Positions 20,516 to 28,903 of a stretch of DNA of 64,000 bases are shown here, piece after piece. The position numbers and the translations under genes were made by a program. Source of the stretch: Polynucleobacter sp. AM-26B4 (GTDB lineage Bacteria > Pseudomonadota > Gammaproteobacteria > Burkholderiales > Burkholderiaceae); the NCBI RefSeq assembly GCF_018882285.1, contig NZ_JACVOT010000001.1, positions 1,495,916 through 1,559,915 of the forward strand, in the 5' to 3' direction. Within the stretch, counting starts at the first letter, position 1, and every line of letters begins with the position of its first letter. The notes below the pieces were generated by a model that ran no database searches, was not told where the DNA came from, and saw only the letters and a list, made by a program, of their open reading frames with translations.

Positions 20516-21817
20516 TTGCCTGACACGTTTGACAATTTAGATGATTGGCTCCAGCACCTAGAGACAGCACACCCCATTGGGATTGATATGGGCTTGGAGC
20601 GCATCACACGCGTTAAAGAGGCTCTTCAACTAAATTTCCAAGCAGTGGTTTTTACTGTTGGTGGTACCAACGGCAAAGGTTCGACCTGCGCTTTGCTTGA
20701 AAGCGTCTTATTGGCAGCATCGTACAAAGTCGGTTGCCATACCTCTCCGCATTTACTGTCATTCAATGAACGCGCCCGCGTGAACGGCGAAAACGTGAGT
20801 GATGAACTCTTGCTTGAACACTTCAAAGCAGTCGAATTAGCCAGAGCATCTTTACCCAATCCACCAACGCTGACTTATTTTGAGTTCACTACCTTGGCCA
20901 TCATGCATTTATTTGCAACGGCTGATTTGGATGCGGTCATTTTGGAAGTTGGTTTGGGTGGTCGCTTAGATGCAGTGAACATGATTGACACGGATTGTGC
21001 GATTGTCACCAGCATCGATTTGGATCACATGGAATACCTTGGGGATACCCGAGAAAAAATTGCTTTTGAAAAAGCGGGTATTTTCCGTGCCAACAAACCT
21101 GCCATCTGTGCAGACCCTGTGCCACCACAATCCTTGATTGATCATGCAACATCGATTGGTGCTGATTTGTGGTTACTCGGCAAAGACTATAACTTTCAGG
21201 GTGATAAACAACAGTGGGGTTGGGCAGGGCGCGGTAAACGTTTTTCAGGCTTGGGTTATCCAGCCTTGCGGGGCGCCAATCAATTGCTCAATGCGAGCGC
21301 CGTGATAGCGGCTTTGATCGCTGTCAGAGACCGATTACCGGTTGGGGCCCAAGAAATCAGAAACGGCATGGCTTGGGTTGAGCTGCCGGGGCGTTTTCAG
21401 GTTCTACCTGGGCAGCCCACCATCATTTTGGATGTGGCTCACAACCCCCATGCCAGCGCCGCTCTTGCGCAAAACCTCGAAAATATGGCCTACCACCCCT
21501 ATACGATTGCAGTTTTTGGTGCGATGGCGGACAAAGACATTGATGGGGTCTTGAAACCCATGATGGATAAGATTGATTTTTGGTATTTTTGCGATCTCCC
21601 GACCGCTCGTGCGGCCTCTGCAGAATCCCTGGCGACACGCTTAAGATCCCTGGGCTTTAAAGAGGGGGCTGACTCTGGGATCGAGGTTTTCTCAAGTCCT
21701 GCTTTGGCCTATGAATCAGCCTTAAAAAAGGCGGGTGAGGGTGATAGAATATCGGTATTCGGATCCTTTTACACCGTTGCTGGTGTGATAGCCTACCGAA
21801 ATGCAAAAGCTCATTAA
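20516..21817 (+). CDS. folC: Bifunctional dihydrofolate synthase / folylpolyglutamate synthase
   Basis: A 433-residue ATP-dependent ligase adding glutamate to dihydropteroate and folates. GGTNGKGSTCALLES near residue 50 is the Mur-ligase-type P-loop. LEVGLGGRLDAVN near 145 and SIDLDHMEYLG near 170 are FolC signatures, and the C-terminal domain has DVAHNPHAS. The start appears to be TTG at 20516 (MPDTFDNLDDWLQHLE), as no ATG is available before the first conserved segment. It lies 14 nt after accD, the usual neighbour. Confidence 0.94.
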   Translation: MPDTFDNLDDWLQHLETAHPIGIDMGLERITRVKEALQLNFQAVVFTVGGTNGKGSTCALLESVLLAASYKVGCHTSPHLLSFNERARVNGENVSDELLLEHFKAVELARASLPNPPTLTYFEFTTLAIMHLFATADLDAVILEVGLGGRLDAVNMIDTDCAIVTSIDLDHMEYLGDTREKIAFEKAGIFRANKPAICADPVPPQSLIDHATSIGADLWLLGKDYNFQGDKQQWGWAGRGKRFSGLGYPALRGANQLLNASAVIAALIAVRDRLPVGAQEIRNGMAWVELPGRFQVLPGQPTIILDVAHNPHASAALAQNLENMAYHPYTIAVFGAMADKDIDGVLKPMMDKIDFWYFCDLPTARAASAESLATRLRSLGFKEGADSGIEVFSSPALAYESALKKAGEGDRISVFGSFYTVAGVIAYRNAKAH

Positions 21818-21850
21818 CCATGACACTACTTTGAACCTAAAACTTAGCTG

Positions 21851-22555
21851 ATGCGCCTACCTTTCCTTAATCGCTCAAGTAGCAAAAACAACACGCCCGT
21901 TGAGGATGGTCTAACAGAAGACCCAGAGCGTCAAAAAGCCAGACATCGTTTAATTGGCGCAGTCTTTTTGGTAACAGTTGCTGTCGCTGGTCTACCGATT
22001 ATTTTTGACTCTAAGCCAAAACAGCATAGCAACGACATTGCAATCCAGATCATTCAGCCTGGATCAAAAGACGAGAAAAAAGTTGAAGAGCCTAAAGAGA
22101 CCAAGGCCACTGATTCAGCCACACCATCTGCACCTGTGACATCAGCAGAAAATAAAGACACCAAAGAATCTAAAGAAGCAAAAAAAGAAGACATCAAGAC
22201 TGATAAGACCACACCGGTTGCTAAATCATTGGATAAAGGTGAAGAGGTTTTATCCATTCTTGAGAATCGCACGCCAGCAACTCCTGCTGCTCCAAATTTG
22301 GGAGTTAGTCCCAATGGCAAATTCATTGTTCAAATCGGCGCTTTCTCATCAGAAGAACGAGCGAAGAATTGGCAGAAGAAATTAACAGAACAAAAAGTCA
22401 GCAGCTATATCGAAATCAAACCAAATAAAGAGGGCGTCAAGCTTCATCACTTGAGATCTGGCCCCTATCAAGATAAAGCCACTGCTGAAGCTGCTGAGAA
22501 AAAAATCAAGTATGTTGGTTTAAGTCCGAAAATTATTGAGCAAAAGCCACAGTGA
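21851..22555 (+). CDS. SPOR-domain protein (DedD-like)
   Basis: A 234-residue inner-membrane protein. A cytoplasmic start is followed by one membrane helix at about residues 38-55 (GAVFLVTVAVAGLPIIFD). A long polar linker rich in Lys, Glu, Thr and Ala spans about 70-150. The C-terminal SPOR domain (about 158-232, FIVQIGAFSSEERAKNW) binds denuded septal peptidoglycan in its family. Its position between folC and cvpA is that of dedD, a cell-division accessory gene. The exact role here is inferred from domain and place. Confidence 0.85.
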   Translation: MRLPFLNRSSSKNNTPVEDGLTEDPERQKARHRLIGAVFLVTVAVAGLPIIFDSKPKQHSNDIAIQIIQPGSKDEKKVEEPKETKATDSATPSAPVTSAENKDTKESKEAKKEDIKTDKTTPVAKSLDKGEEVLSILENRTPATPAAPNLGVSPNGKFIVQIGAFSSEERAKNWQKKLTEQKVSSYIEIKPNKEGVKLHHLRSGPYQDKATAEAAEKKIKYVGLSPKIIEQKPQ

Positions 22556-22574
22556 TCACAGGATCTGAACAGCC

Positions 22575-23090
22575 ATGAACCTTCACTTCACTGTCGTTGA
22601 TATAGCATTTTTTGCAGTACTCGCAATTTCAGCGCTCTTGGGTATTTGGCGTGGTTTGATCAGAGAAGTTTTTGCTTTGATTGCTTGGGTGGCCGCTTCT
22701 TGGGTTGCTTATCACTATGCGACTTGGTTGGCCAAGGAGTGGTTGAGTGGTGTGCCAGGTGGCGAGATGACTCAGTTGGCCCTTGGCTTTGTGATTTTGT
22801 TCATTGTGACGATGATCGTTTGCGCATTGATTGGACGTTTTTTGGCCAAAATCATGCAGCAAGCTGGACTGAGTCCGATGGATCGTTTTTTAGGTTTTGC
22901 TTTTGGTCTCCTAAGAGGTTTGTTGGTCATCGTTGTGTTGAGCAGCCTCTTGTCATTGACTGGGGCGACGCAAACAAACGAATGGCGTAAAGCTTGGACT
23001 TTGCCAGCAATTGAATTGCTCACCGGCATGGCTCAAGCTTGGTTACCAGATGAATGGGCTGCTCAGGTGTCTGGGCAGTTAAAGAAGTAG
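22575..23090 (+). CDS. cvpA: CvpA family membrane protein
   Basis: A 171-residue integral membrane protein with four hydrophobic segments. GIWRGLIREVFALIAWVAA near residues 23-41 and MDRFLGFAFGLLRGLLVIV near 97-115 are family signatures. CvpA was first linked to colicin V production in Escherichia coli; its general role is not clear. It lies 22 nt before purF, an old and conserved pairing. Confidence 0.9.
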   Translation: MNLHFTVVDIAFFAVLAISALLGIWRGLIREVFALIAWVAASWVAYHYATWLAKEWLSGVPGGEMTQLALGFVILFIVTMIVCALIGRFLAKIMQQAGLSPMDRFLGFAFGLLRGLLVIVVLSSLLSLTGATQTNEWRKAWTLPAIELLTGMAQAWLPDEWAAQVSGQLKK

Positions 23091-23112
23091 TTTTAAAAAG
23101 ATAGAGGTCTTT

Positions 23113-24654
23113 ATGTGTGGAATTGTCGGGGCGGTTGGCAATAGTCCAGTGAATCAGTTGCTCTATGACGCATTGTTGCTTTTGCAACATCGCGGTCAGG
23201 ATGCTGCTGGTATAGCTACCATGAACGGCAGTTCATTTAGCATGCATAAAGCCAACGGCATGGTGCGTGATGTTTTCAGAACACGCAATATGCGCAGCTT
23301 GCCAGGTAATGCTGGTATTGGTCAGGTTCGTTATCCCACAGCTGGATCGGCAAGCAGTGAAGAAGAAGCTCAGCCGTTTTATGTGAATGCTCCATTTGGT
23401 TTGATCTTGGCTCACAACGGCAATCTCACCAATGCTCCTGCTTTGCGCGATGAGATGTTCTACCGAGATCGTCGCCACATCAATACGAATTCAGACACTG
23501 AAGTTTTATTGAACGTCTTGGCTGATGAGTTGCAGCGTGCCACAGACAGCATTGCCTTGGATGCTGCCTCAGCATTTGCCGCAGTGACAAAAGTACAAAA
23601 GCGTTTAAAGGGTTCTTACGCAGTGGTCGCTTTGATCGCTGGTTATGGTTTATTGGCATTCCGTGATCCATTCGGCATTCGTCCTTTGTGCATTGGTCGC
23701 ATGGACACACCGAATGGCCCTGAGTGGTTGATTGCTTCTGAGTCTGTGACTTTGGAAGGTTTGGGTTTCAAGTTCGTCAGAGACGTGGCACCAGGTGAGG
23801 CGATCTTTATTGGTCTTGATGGTCAATTCCAAAGCAAGCTTTGTTCAGAGAACGCCACGCTCAACCCATGTATTTTTGAATACGTTTATTTAGCAAGACC
23901 TGATTCATGCATTGATGGCGTGACCGTTTATGACGTGCGCTTATTGATGGGTAATTACTTGGCAGAAAAAATTGCCCGAGAAACTGATGTCTCACAAATT
24001 GATGTGGTGATGCCAATCCCTGATTCAAGCCGCCCAGCAGCCATGCAGGTGGCCAAGTTATTAGGCGTGCCATACCGCGAAGGTTTCTTCAAGAATCGCT
24101 ATGTGGGTCGTACTTTCATCATGCCTGGTCAAGCGATGCGCAAAAAATCAGTCCGTCAAAAACTCAATGCGATGCGCTTAGAGTTCAAAGACAAAAACGT
24201 ATTGATTGTGGACGACTCCATCGTGCGTGGCACAACCTCTTATGAGATCGTGCAAATGGCGCGTGATGCAGGTGCTAAGAAAGTGATCTTTGCTTCGGCT
24301 GCACCTCCTGTGCGCTTTCCAAACGTGTATGGCATCGACATGCCAACCCGCAGTGAATTAGTCGCTTATGGTCGAACCCACGAGGAAATCACCAAGTTGA
24401 TTGGTGCGGATGAGCTTATTTATCAAGATGTTGAAGATCTCAAAAAAGCGGTCAGAGACATCAATCCTGCGATCACCAACTTTGATGCCTCTTGCTTTGA
24501 TGGCAAGTACATCACAGGCGACATCACCGAGTCTTATTTGGATGCGCTAGAGGCTTCTAGAAACACACCTAAAGCCTTGGCAGATCGTCAGCAGGGTGAT
24601 GGCACAGACTTGGCTCGTTCACAATTACATTTACATTTGGCCTCTCAAGAGTAG
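23113..24654 (+). CDS. purF: Amidophosphoribosyltransferase
   Basis: A 513-residue enzyme for the first committed purine step, transferring glutamine nitrogen to PRPP. MCGIVGAVG begins the glutaminase domain; Cys2 becomes the N-terminal nucleophile once Met is removed. The PRPP-binding loop is NVLIVDDSIVRGTTS near residue 362-376. The length agrees with the family. The AGAGGT ribosome site precedes the ATG. It sits between cvpA and metZ. Confidence 0.97.
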   Translation: MCGIVGAVGNSPVNQLLYDALLLLQHRGQDAAGIATMNGSSFSMHKANGMVRDVFRTRNMRSLPGNAGIGQVRYPTAGSASSEEEAQPFYVNAPFGLILAHNGNLTNAPALRDEMFYRDRRHINTNSDTEVLLNVLADELQRATDSIALDAASAFAAVTKVQKRLKGSYAVVALIAGYGLLAFRDPFGIRPLCIGRMDTPNGPEWLIASESVTLEGLGFKFVRDVAPGEAIFIGLDGQFQSKLCSENATLNPCIFEYVYLARPDSCIDGVTVYDVRLLMGNYLAEKIARETDVSQIDVVMPIPDSSRPAAMQVAKLLGVPYREGFFKNRYVGRTFIMPGQAMRKKSVRQKLNAMRLEFKDKNVLIVDDSIVRGTTSYEIVQMARDAGAKKVIFASAAPPVRFPNVYGIDMPTRSELVAYGRTHEEITKLIGADELIYQDVEDLKKAVRDINPAITNFDASCFDGKYITGDITESYLDALEASRNTPKALADRQQGDGTDLARSQLHLHLASQE

Positions 24655-24663
24655 TATTGAGTC

Positions 24664-25866
24664 ATGAGCGATAAAAAACGGCCACCTTTGGACATTAAAA
24701 ACCTGCACACCGACACTTTGGGTGTGCGTGCGGGCGTGCGTCGTACCGAGTTCAATGAACACTCTGAGGCGATGTTTTTAACCTCCAGTTTTTGCTTTGA
24801 CAGTGCAGCTGATGCTGCCCATGGTTTTGCAAACGCGGAAAAAGGGTTTATTTATTCTCGTTTCACCAACCCAACAGTTGCGATGTTCCAAGATCGCTTG
24901 GCAGCGCTAGAGGGTGGTGAGGCATGTATTGCGACGTCTTCTGGTATGTCAGCGATCATGACGGTGGCGATGTCACATTTACAAGCGGGCGATCATGTGA
25001 TCTGTTCACGCTCAGTATTTGGTGCCACGATTCAACTGTTCAATAGTATTTTGAGTAAGTTTGGTATTGAAACAACTTACGTGGACATGGCCAACCTCGA
25101 TTCTTGGAAAGCCGCTGTCAAACCCAACACCAAACTATTTTATTTAGAGACGCCATCCAATCCTTTAACCGAGGTAGGTGATATTGCGGCTATTGCAAAA
25201 ATCGCTAAAGCTGCCAAGGCACTTTACGTGGTGGATAACTGTTTTTGCACACCAGCACTACAAAAGCCATTGGAGTTAGGCGCTGATGTAATCATTCATT
25301 CGGCCACCAAGTACTTGGATGGTCAGGGTCGTGTTTTGGGTGGCGCCATTGTGGGCACTGAAGAATTTATTTTGGGCAAGGTGTTTCCGTATGTCAGAAC
25401 AGCTGGACCAACACTGTCTGCATTCAATGCTTGGGTTTTATTGAAGGGCTTAGAGACTCTGAACTTGAGATTGGAAAAGCAAAGTCAATCAGCGCTTGAA
25501 TTAGCCACTTGGTTGGAGGAGCATCCTGCGGTTGAGCGTGTGTATCACCCGGGCTTAGCTTCACACCCACAGTATGAGTTGGCCAAGAAACAACAAAGAA
25601 TGGGCGGACCTATTTTGTCATTTGTGCTGAAGGGCGGCAAAGAAGCTGCTTGGAAAGTCATTGATGGCACCAAGCTCTTATCAATCACCGCTAATTTGGG
25701 TGACACAAGAACCACCATCACTCATCCTGCAACAACCACGCATGTGCGTGTCACACCAGAAGCACGTGCGGCAGCGGGTATCACCGATAGTTTGGTGAGG
25801 ATTGCTGTTGGCTTGGAAAATATCGAAGACATTAAAAATGACTTGCTGCCTGGTCTAGGCAAATAA
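24664..25866 (+). CDS. metZ: O-succinylhomoserine sulfhydrylase
   Basis: A 400-residue PLP enzyme of the Cys/Met metabolism family, making homocysteine from O-succinylhomoserine and sulfide. The PLP lysine is in HSATKYLDGQGRVLGG near residue 210. SGMSAIMTVAMSHLQAGDH near 98-116 and YLETPSNPL near 160 are family segments. The length and the purF-metZ order favour MetZ over MetB or MetY, but substrate choice cannot be proven from sequence. It ends the 20-kb co-directional block, followed by a bidirectional terminator. Confidence 0.9.
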   Translation: MSDKKRPPLDIKNLHTDTLGVRAGVRRTEFNEHSEAMFLTSSFCFDSAADAAHGFANAEKGFIYSRFTNPTVAMFQDRLAALEGGEACIATSSGMSAIMTVAMSHLQAGDHVICSRSVFGATIQLFNSILSKFGIETTYVDMANLDSWKAAVKPNTKLFYLETPSNPLTEVGDIAAIAKIAKAAKALYVVDNCFCTPALQKPLELGADVIIHSATKYLDGQGRVLGGAIVGTEEFILGKVFPYVRTAGPTLSAFNAWVLLKGLETLNLRLEKQSQSALELATWLEEHPAVERVYHPGLASHPQYELAKKQQRMGGPILSFVLKGGKEAAWKVIDGTKLLSITANLGDTRTTITHPATTTHVRVTPEARAAAGITDSLVRIAVGLENIEDIKNDLLPGLGK

Positions 25867-25913
25867 GTCATCAAGTAAAAAATATAAAAACAGTCTAAAA
25901 GACTTAAAGACAA

Positions 25914-25940
25914 AAAAGGAAGCTTAAAAAGCTTCCTTTT
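25914..25940. terminator. Bidirectional intrinsic terminator between metZ and the MBL-fold gene
   Basis: GGAAGCTT (25918-25925) and AAGCTTCC (25929-25936) form an 8-bp stem with an AAA loop. It is followed by TTTT on the plus strand and by a six-base T-run on the minus strand, so it can stop both convergent genes. The stop codon of the minus-strand gene lies inside the hairpin. Confidence 0.78.
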
Positions 25941-26928
25941 CTGCTTCTAGGTAGGCAAGACTTGTGTACTTGCCGATATTTCCGTCAAAGCCTTTGGTGC
26001 GTTTAGCGTACTTCATTACGCGAGGATCTTTGAGGACTAAATTTTTAGCAGTGCTTGGGTCAAGACCATCTTGAACCGCTTTGACGCAAGTTTCATAAAT
26101 GCCTGACATGAACTCACCATACTCTGTGAGCAATTCTTTTTTAGCATTGCCATGTCCTGGTATCCAAAGTTGCGCGCCGGCAGCTTGAGTCAAGGCTTTG
26201 TATGTTTTGAAGGTGCCAACATATGAGCCATCATCCATATTAGCAATGCGATCATCCATTGCGACATCGCCAACATGCGTGACCTTATCTTCAACAATCT
26301 CCATGCAAATATCACCTGGGGTGTGCGCAACACCATAGTGATGAATCTTGATGGTGACATCACCGTATTTGAATAGATCGCCATGATTTGCGACATGCGT
26401 CGGAGGAATGACTTTGGTTCCGGCTGTTGCTTGATTGGTCCAGCGCTCCATGAGATTCTTCCAAGCATTGCCTTCCACGCCTTTGATTTCTTTCATACTA
26501 TACGGGTGCGCATAAATAGGCATAGGACCATAAGCTTCAACAAAGGCTTGATTGCCTAGGAAGTGATCGCCGTGATAGTGAGAGTTGAATAGGGCGATCA
26601 CCGGTTTTTTGGTGAAGGTCTTCATCATCCTGATGGCCATTTCGCCAATCTGCACAGATGCACCTGTATCAATCACAACGATGCCTTTGGCTGTGTCAAC
26701 AAAAGTGATGTTGGCCATCATGCCTTGATTTTCAGGCGTTGGAAAACCGTCTGGTGAGTAAATCATCCAGACATGTTTGCTGAGCTGTTTGATTGGGTGA
26801 TCTTTGATGCGAGGTCCGCGAATAAAATCTTCAGCTGCTCTGGCAAATTGGGTGAGTTGAGGTAAAGCTAAGAGGCCCACAGCGCCTAAAGAAATTTTTA
26901 GAACACTTCTGCGGTCATGACTGGTCAT
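25924..26928 (-). CDS. Tat-exported metallo-beta-lactamase-fold hydrolase (SoxH-like)
   Basis: A 334-residue protein. The N-terminus (HDRRSVLKISLGAVGLLAL, then AxA near 31) is a twin-arginine signal, so it is exported folded to the periplasm. NSHYHGDHFLGN near residues 114-125 is the HxHxDH zinc motif, with further ligands in VAHTPGDIC, HVGDVAMDD and IPGHGN. This pattern fits the MBL-fold group that includes SoxH of sulfur oxidisers; the reaction is not known. It lies 10 nt downstream of modC on the same strand and next to the sox cluster, which supports a sulfur role by context only. Confidence 0.75.
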   Translation of the reverse strand: MTSHDRRSVLKISLGAVGLLALPQLTQFARAAEDFIRGPRIKDHPIKQLSKHVWMIYSPDGFPTPENQGMMANITFVDTAKGIVVIDTGASVQIGEMAIRMMKTFTKKPVIALFNSHYHGDHFLGNQAFVEAYGPMPIYAHPYSMKEIKGVEGNAWKNLMERWTNQATAGTKVIPPTHVANHGDLFKYGDVTIKIHHYGVAHTPGDICMEIVEDKVTHVGDVAMDDRIANMDDGSYVGTFKTYKALTQAAGAQLWIPGHGNAKKELLTEYGEFMSGIYETCVKAVQDGLDPSTAKNLVLKDPRVMKYAKRTKGFDGNIGKYTSLAYLEAEKEAF

Positions 26929-26938
26929 ACAACCTCGC

Positions 26939-28027
26939 TTATGTATTTTTTAGGTGAAACTTGATGGGCATGATGTGAATTTGCTCAGGGTCTAGATAAA
27001 TCTTTTTCTGCGCGCCCACTTCAATGCCCAATCTTCTTAATTCACTGGATGATGCTTGCCAAACAATGTGATCGTCACAATCTTTGACTTGCCAATACAC
27101 CACAGCAATCTGTCCCAATTGTCTGACTCTTGAGACTTCACAGTCAATTAGATTAATTTTGTAACTATTGGCTTGTTCTTCAGAATCAACAATTTCAATG
27201 CTGTGGCTTGGAATCACCCAGGCCACTTCAATTGGCTTTTTAATCTTGCCCTTATCTTTGACCAATAAATTCAAGCCACGCTTACCCCAAGATAAGCGAC
27301 CTTGGTCATAAAGACCTTCAAATAAATTCGGGCTACCAACTAATTCAGCAACGCGAGCATTGCGAGGTTTGTCAATCAGATGGCGAGGGTCCGAAGTTTG
27401 CAAGCTCTTGCCATGATCAATCACAGTGACTCGATCACCCAAACGAATCGCTTCATTCAAGTCATGTGTCACGAGAATGATGGGCAATGAAACTGCTTGG
27501 CGTAGCTCAGACAGAGCTTCATAAAGATTTTGGCGGGTGGGTGCATCAACAGCCGAGAATGGCTCATCTAGAAGCAGGGCATGAGGATCTCTGGCCAATG
27601 CACGAGCCAAGGCGACACGTTGTTGTTGGCCGCCAGAAATTTGGTGCGGTAAGCGATTGGCTAAATCAGCAATGCGTAATCTCTCTAACCAACGAAATGC
27701 TTCATCACGAGTAGATTGTTTGCGACCAATGAGAGGAATCGAAACATTCTCTAAAACTGTCAGGTGTGGAAAGAGGGCGTAGTTTTGGAATAGGAACCCA
27801 ATCGAGCGCTGATAGGTTGGAATAAAAATATTTCGCGAGCTATCAAGCCACACCTGATCTTTGCATTGAATCAAACCTGATACATCAGACAGTCCAGCAA
27901 TGCTGCGCAGGGTCGTTGTTTTGCCGCTGCCTGAGGGACCCACCAAGATGTGAAGTTCCCCAGGAGCACATTCAAAGTCAATGTGCATTGGAAAGCCAGT
28001 GCTGCGTTGTAATTGAACTTTTAACAT
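26939..28027 (-). CDS. modC: Molybdate-type ABC transporter ATP-binding protein
   Basis: A 362-residue ATPase. Walker A is GPSGSGKTTTLRS near residue 30-42, the signature is ISGGQQQRVALARALA, Walker B is ALLLDEPFSAVD, and the switch His is in ILVTHDLNEA. After about residue 235 a C-terminal region resembles the Mop/TOBE domain of ModC, which binds oxyanion. I place the start at the ATG at 28027, overlapping the modB stop (TGATG); a start further upstream would run deep into modB. Pairing with ModB and the next-door molybdoenzyme SoxC support molybdate, but sulfate-type or tungstate transport cannot be excluded. Confidence 0.82.
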   Translation of the reverse strand: MLKVQLQRSTGFPMHIDFECAPGELHILVGPSGSGKTTTLRSIAGLSDVSGLIQCKDQVWLDSSRNIFIPTYQRSIGFLFQNYALFPHLTVLENVSIPLIGRKQSTRDEAFRWLERLRIADLANRLPHQISGGQQQRVALARALARDPHALLLDEPFSAVDAPTRQNLYEALSELRQAVSLPIILVTHDLNEAIRLGDRVTVIDHGKSLQTSDPRHLIDKPRNARVAELVGSPNLFEGLYDQGRLSWGKRGLNLLVKDKGKIKKPIEVAWVIPSHSIEIVDSEEQANSYKINLIDCEVSRVRQLGQIAVVYWQVKDCDDHIVWQASSSELRRLGIEVGAQKKIYLDPEQIHIMPIKFHLKNT

Positions 28028-28668
28028 CACGCGGCTCGCTTCTTGGCAGTCAATTGATAGCTCCAAGTAATGGCTAACAATGAAATGATCAGCAGCATTA
28101 GTGACATGCCACTGGCACTGGCATGATCCATGTTCTGCACGCTGTCATAAATTGAGATAGCAATCGTTTTAGTTTCTCCTGGGATGGAGCCACCGATCAT
28201 CAAGATCACACCAAACTCACCCAAGGTGTGTGCAAAAGTAATCACTGCAGCACTCACGATGCCGCGCCAAGCCAGTGGTAGCTCAATTAACTTGAAGGCT
28301 TTCCAGGGGCTCAAGCCACTGCATTGCGCGGCTTCACGTATGTCTTGTGGAATCGCTTCGAACGCGCGTTGAATCGGTTGGATCGCAAATGGCAAATTAA
28401 AAATAATCGAAGCAATCACCAGGCCAGTGAATGTGAAAGTTAATGGTTCATTAAAAAGCGTGACATTGCTAAAACTCACCAACAAGTAATAACCTAAAAC
28501 AGTGGGTGGTAAAACCAAAGGCAGGGCAAGTGTGGCTTCTAAAAATGACTTGCCTTTTTGCATGCTCGCCAAGCGATAAGCAACCCATATTCCAAATGGA
28601 ATTAAAAAAAGCAAAGTAAACAATGCAAGCTTCAGAGTCAGTATCAGTGCTTGCGTATCAATCGTCAT
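28027..28668 (-). CDS. modB: Molybdate-type ABC transporter permease
   Basis: A 213-residue inner-membrane permease with about five hydrophobic helices. LPLVLPPTVLGYYLL near residue 50-64 is typical of ModB. The ATPase-contact loop is REAAQCSGLSPWKAFKLIEL near 121-140, and TLGEFGVILMIGGSIPGETK follows, again ModB-like. It is the first gene of modB-modC-MBL, divergent from soxC. No periplasmic binding protein (modA) lies upstream; the 235 bases to soxC carry no such gene. The transporter would need a binding protein encoded elsewhere. Confidence 0.85.
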   Translation of the reverse strand: MTIDTQALILTLKLALFTLLFLIPFGIWVAYRLASMQKGKSFLEATLALPLVLPPTVLGYYLLVSFSNVTLFNEPLTFTFTGLVIASIIFNLPFAIQPIQRAFEAIPQDIREAAQCSGLSPWKAFKLIELPLAWRGIVSAAVITFAHTLGEFGVILMIGGSIPGETKTIAISIYDSVQNMDHASASGMSLMLLIISLLAITWSYQLTAKKRAA

Positions 28669-28903
28669 AGTTAGCTATAAAAAATAAGTGTTTGGGAGAA
28701 GTGAGGAACAGTTAGATAGATGCTCTAAGTGTCAGTGTTTTTTTGTTAGTAAATACCCTTTATATCGAAAAAAATACCAACACTTTCATTATTTACATAT
28801 TCCAAAACAATCTATAAAAGTGAATAATGACACAACTGAGTTGAAAAGATATTCAACGGTGAGAAGTAAGTATTTTATTTTGCATGAATCTTGGGGGGTC
28901 CTC
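28669..28903. promoter_or_regulatory. Divergent promoter region between modB and soxC
   Basis: These 235 bases are AT-rich and must hold the promoters of both modBC and the sox cluster. GTTGAA (28840-28845) and TTCAAC (28852-28857) form a perfect 6-bp inverted repeat with a 6-nt gap, about 47 nt before the soxC start, a possible operator. A frame open back to 28688 exists in line with soxC, but its translation looks unlike a protein. I see no convincing -35/-10 pair. Confidence 0.4.

Noticed and set aside
28688..28903. In-frame upstream extension of soxC by 72 codons
   Set aside because: The translation is unlike any SoxC, very AT-rich, would place the Tat signal more than 100 residues inside the protein, and a good ribosome site precedes the GTG at 28904.
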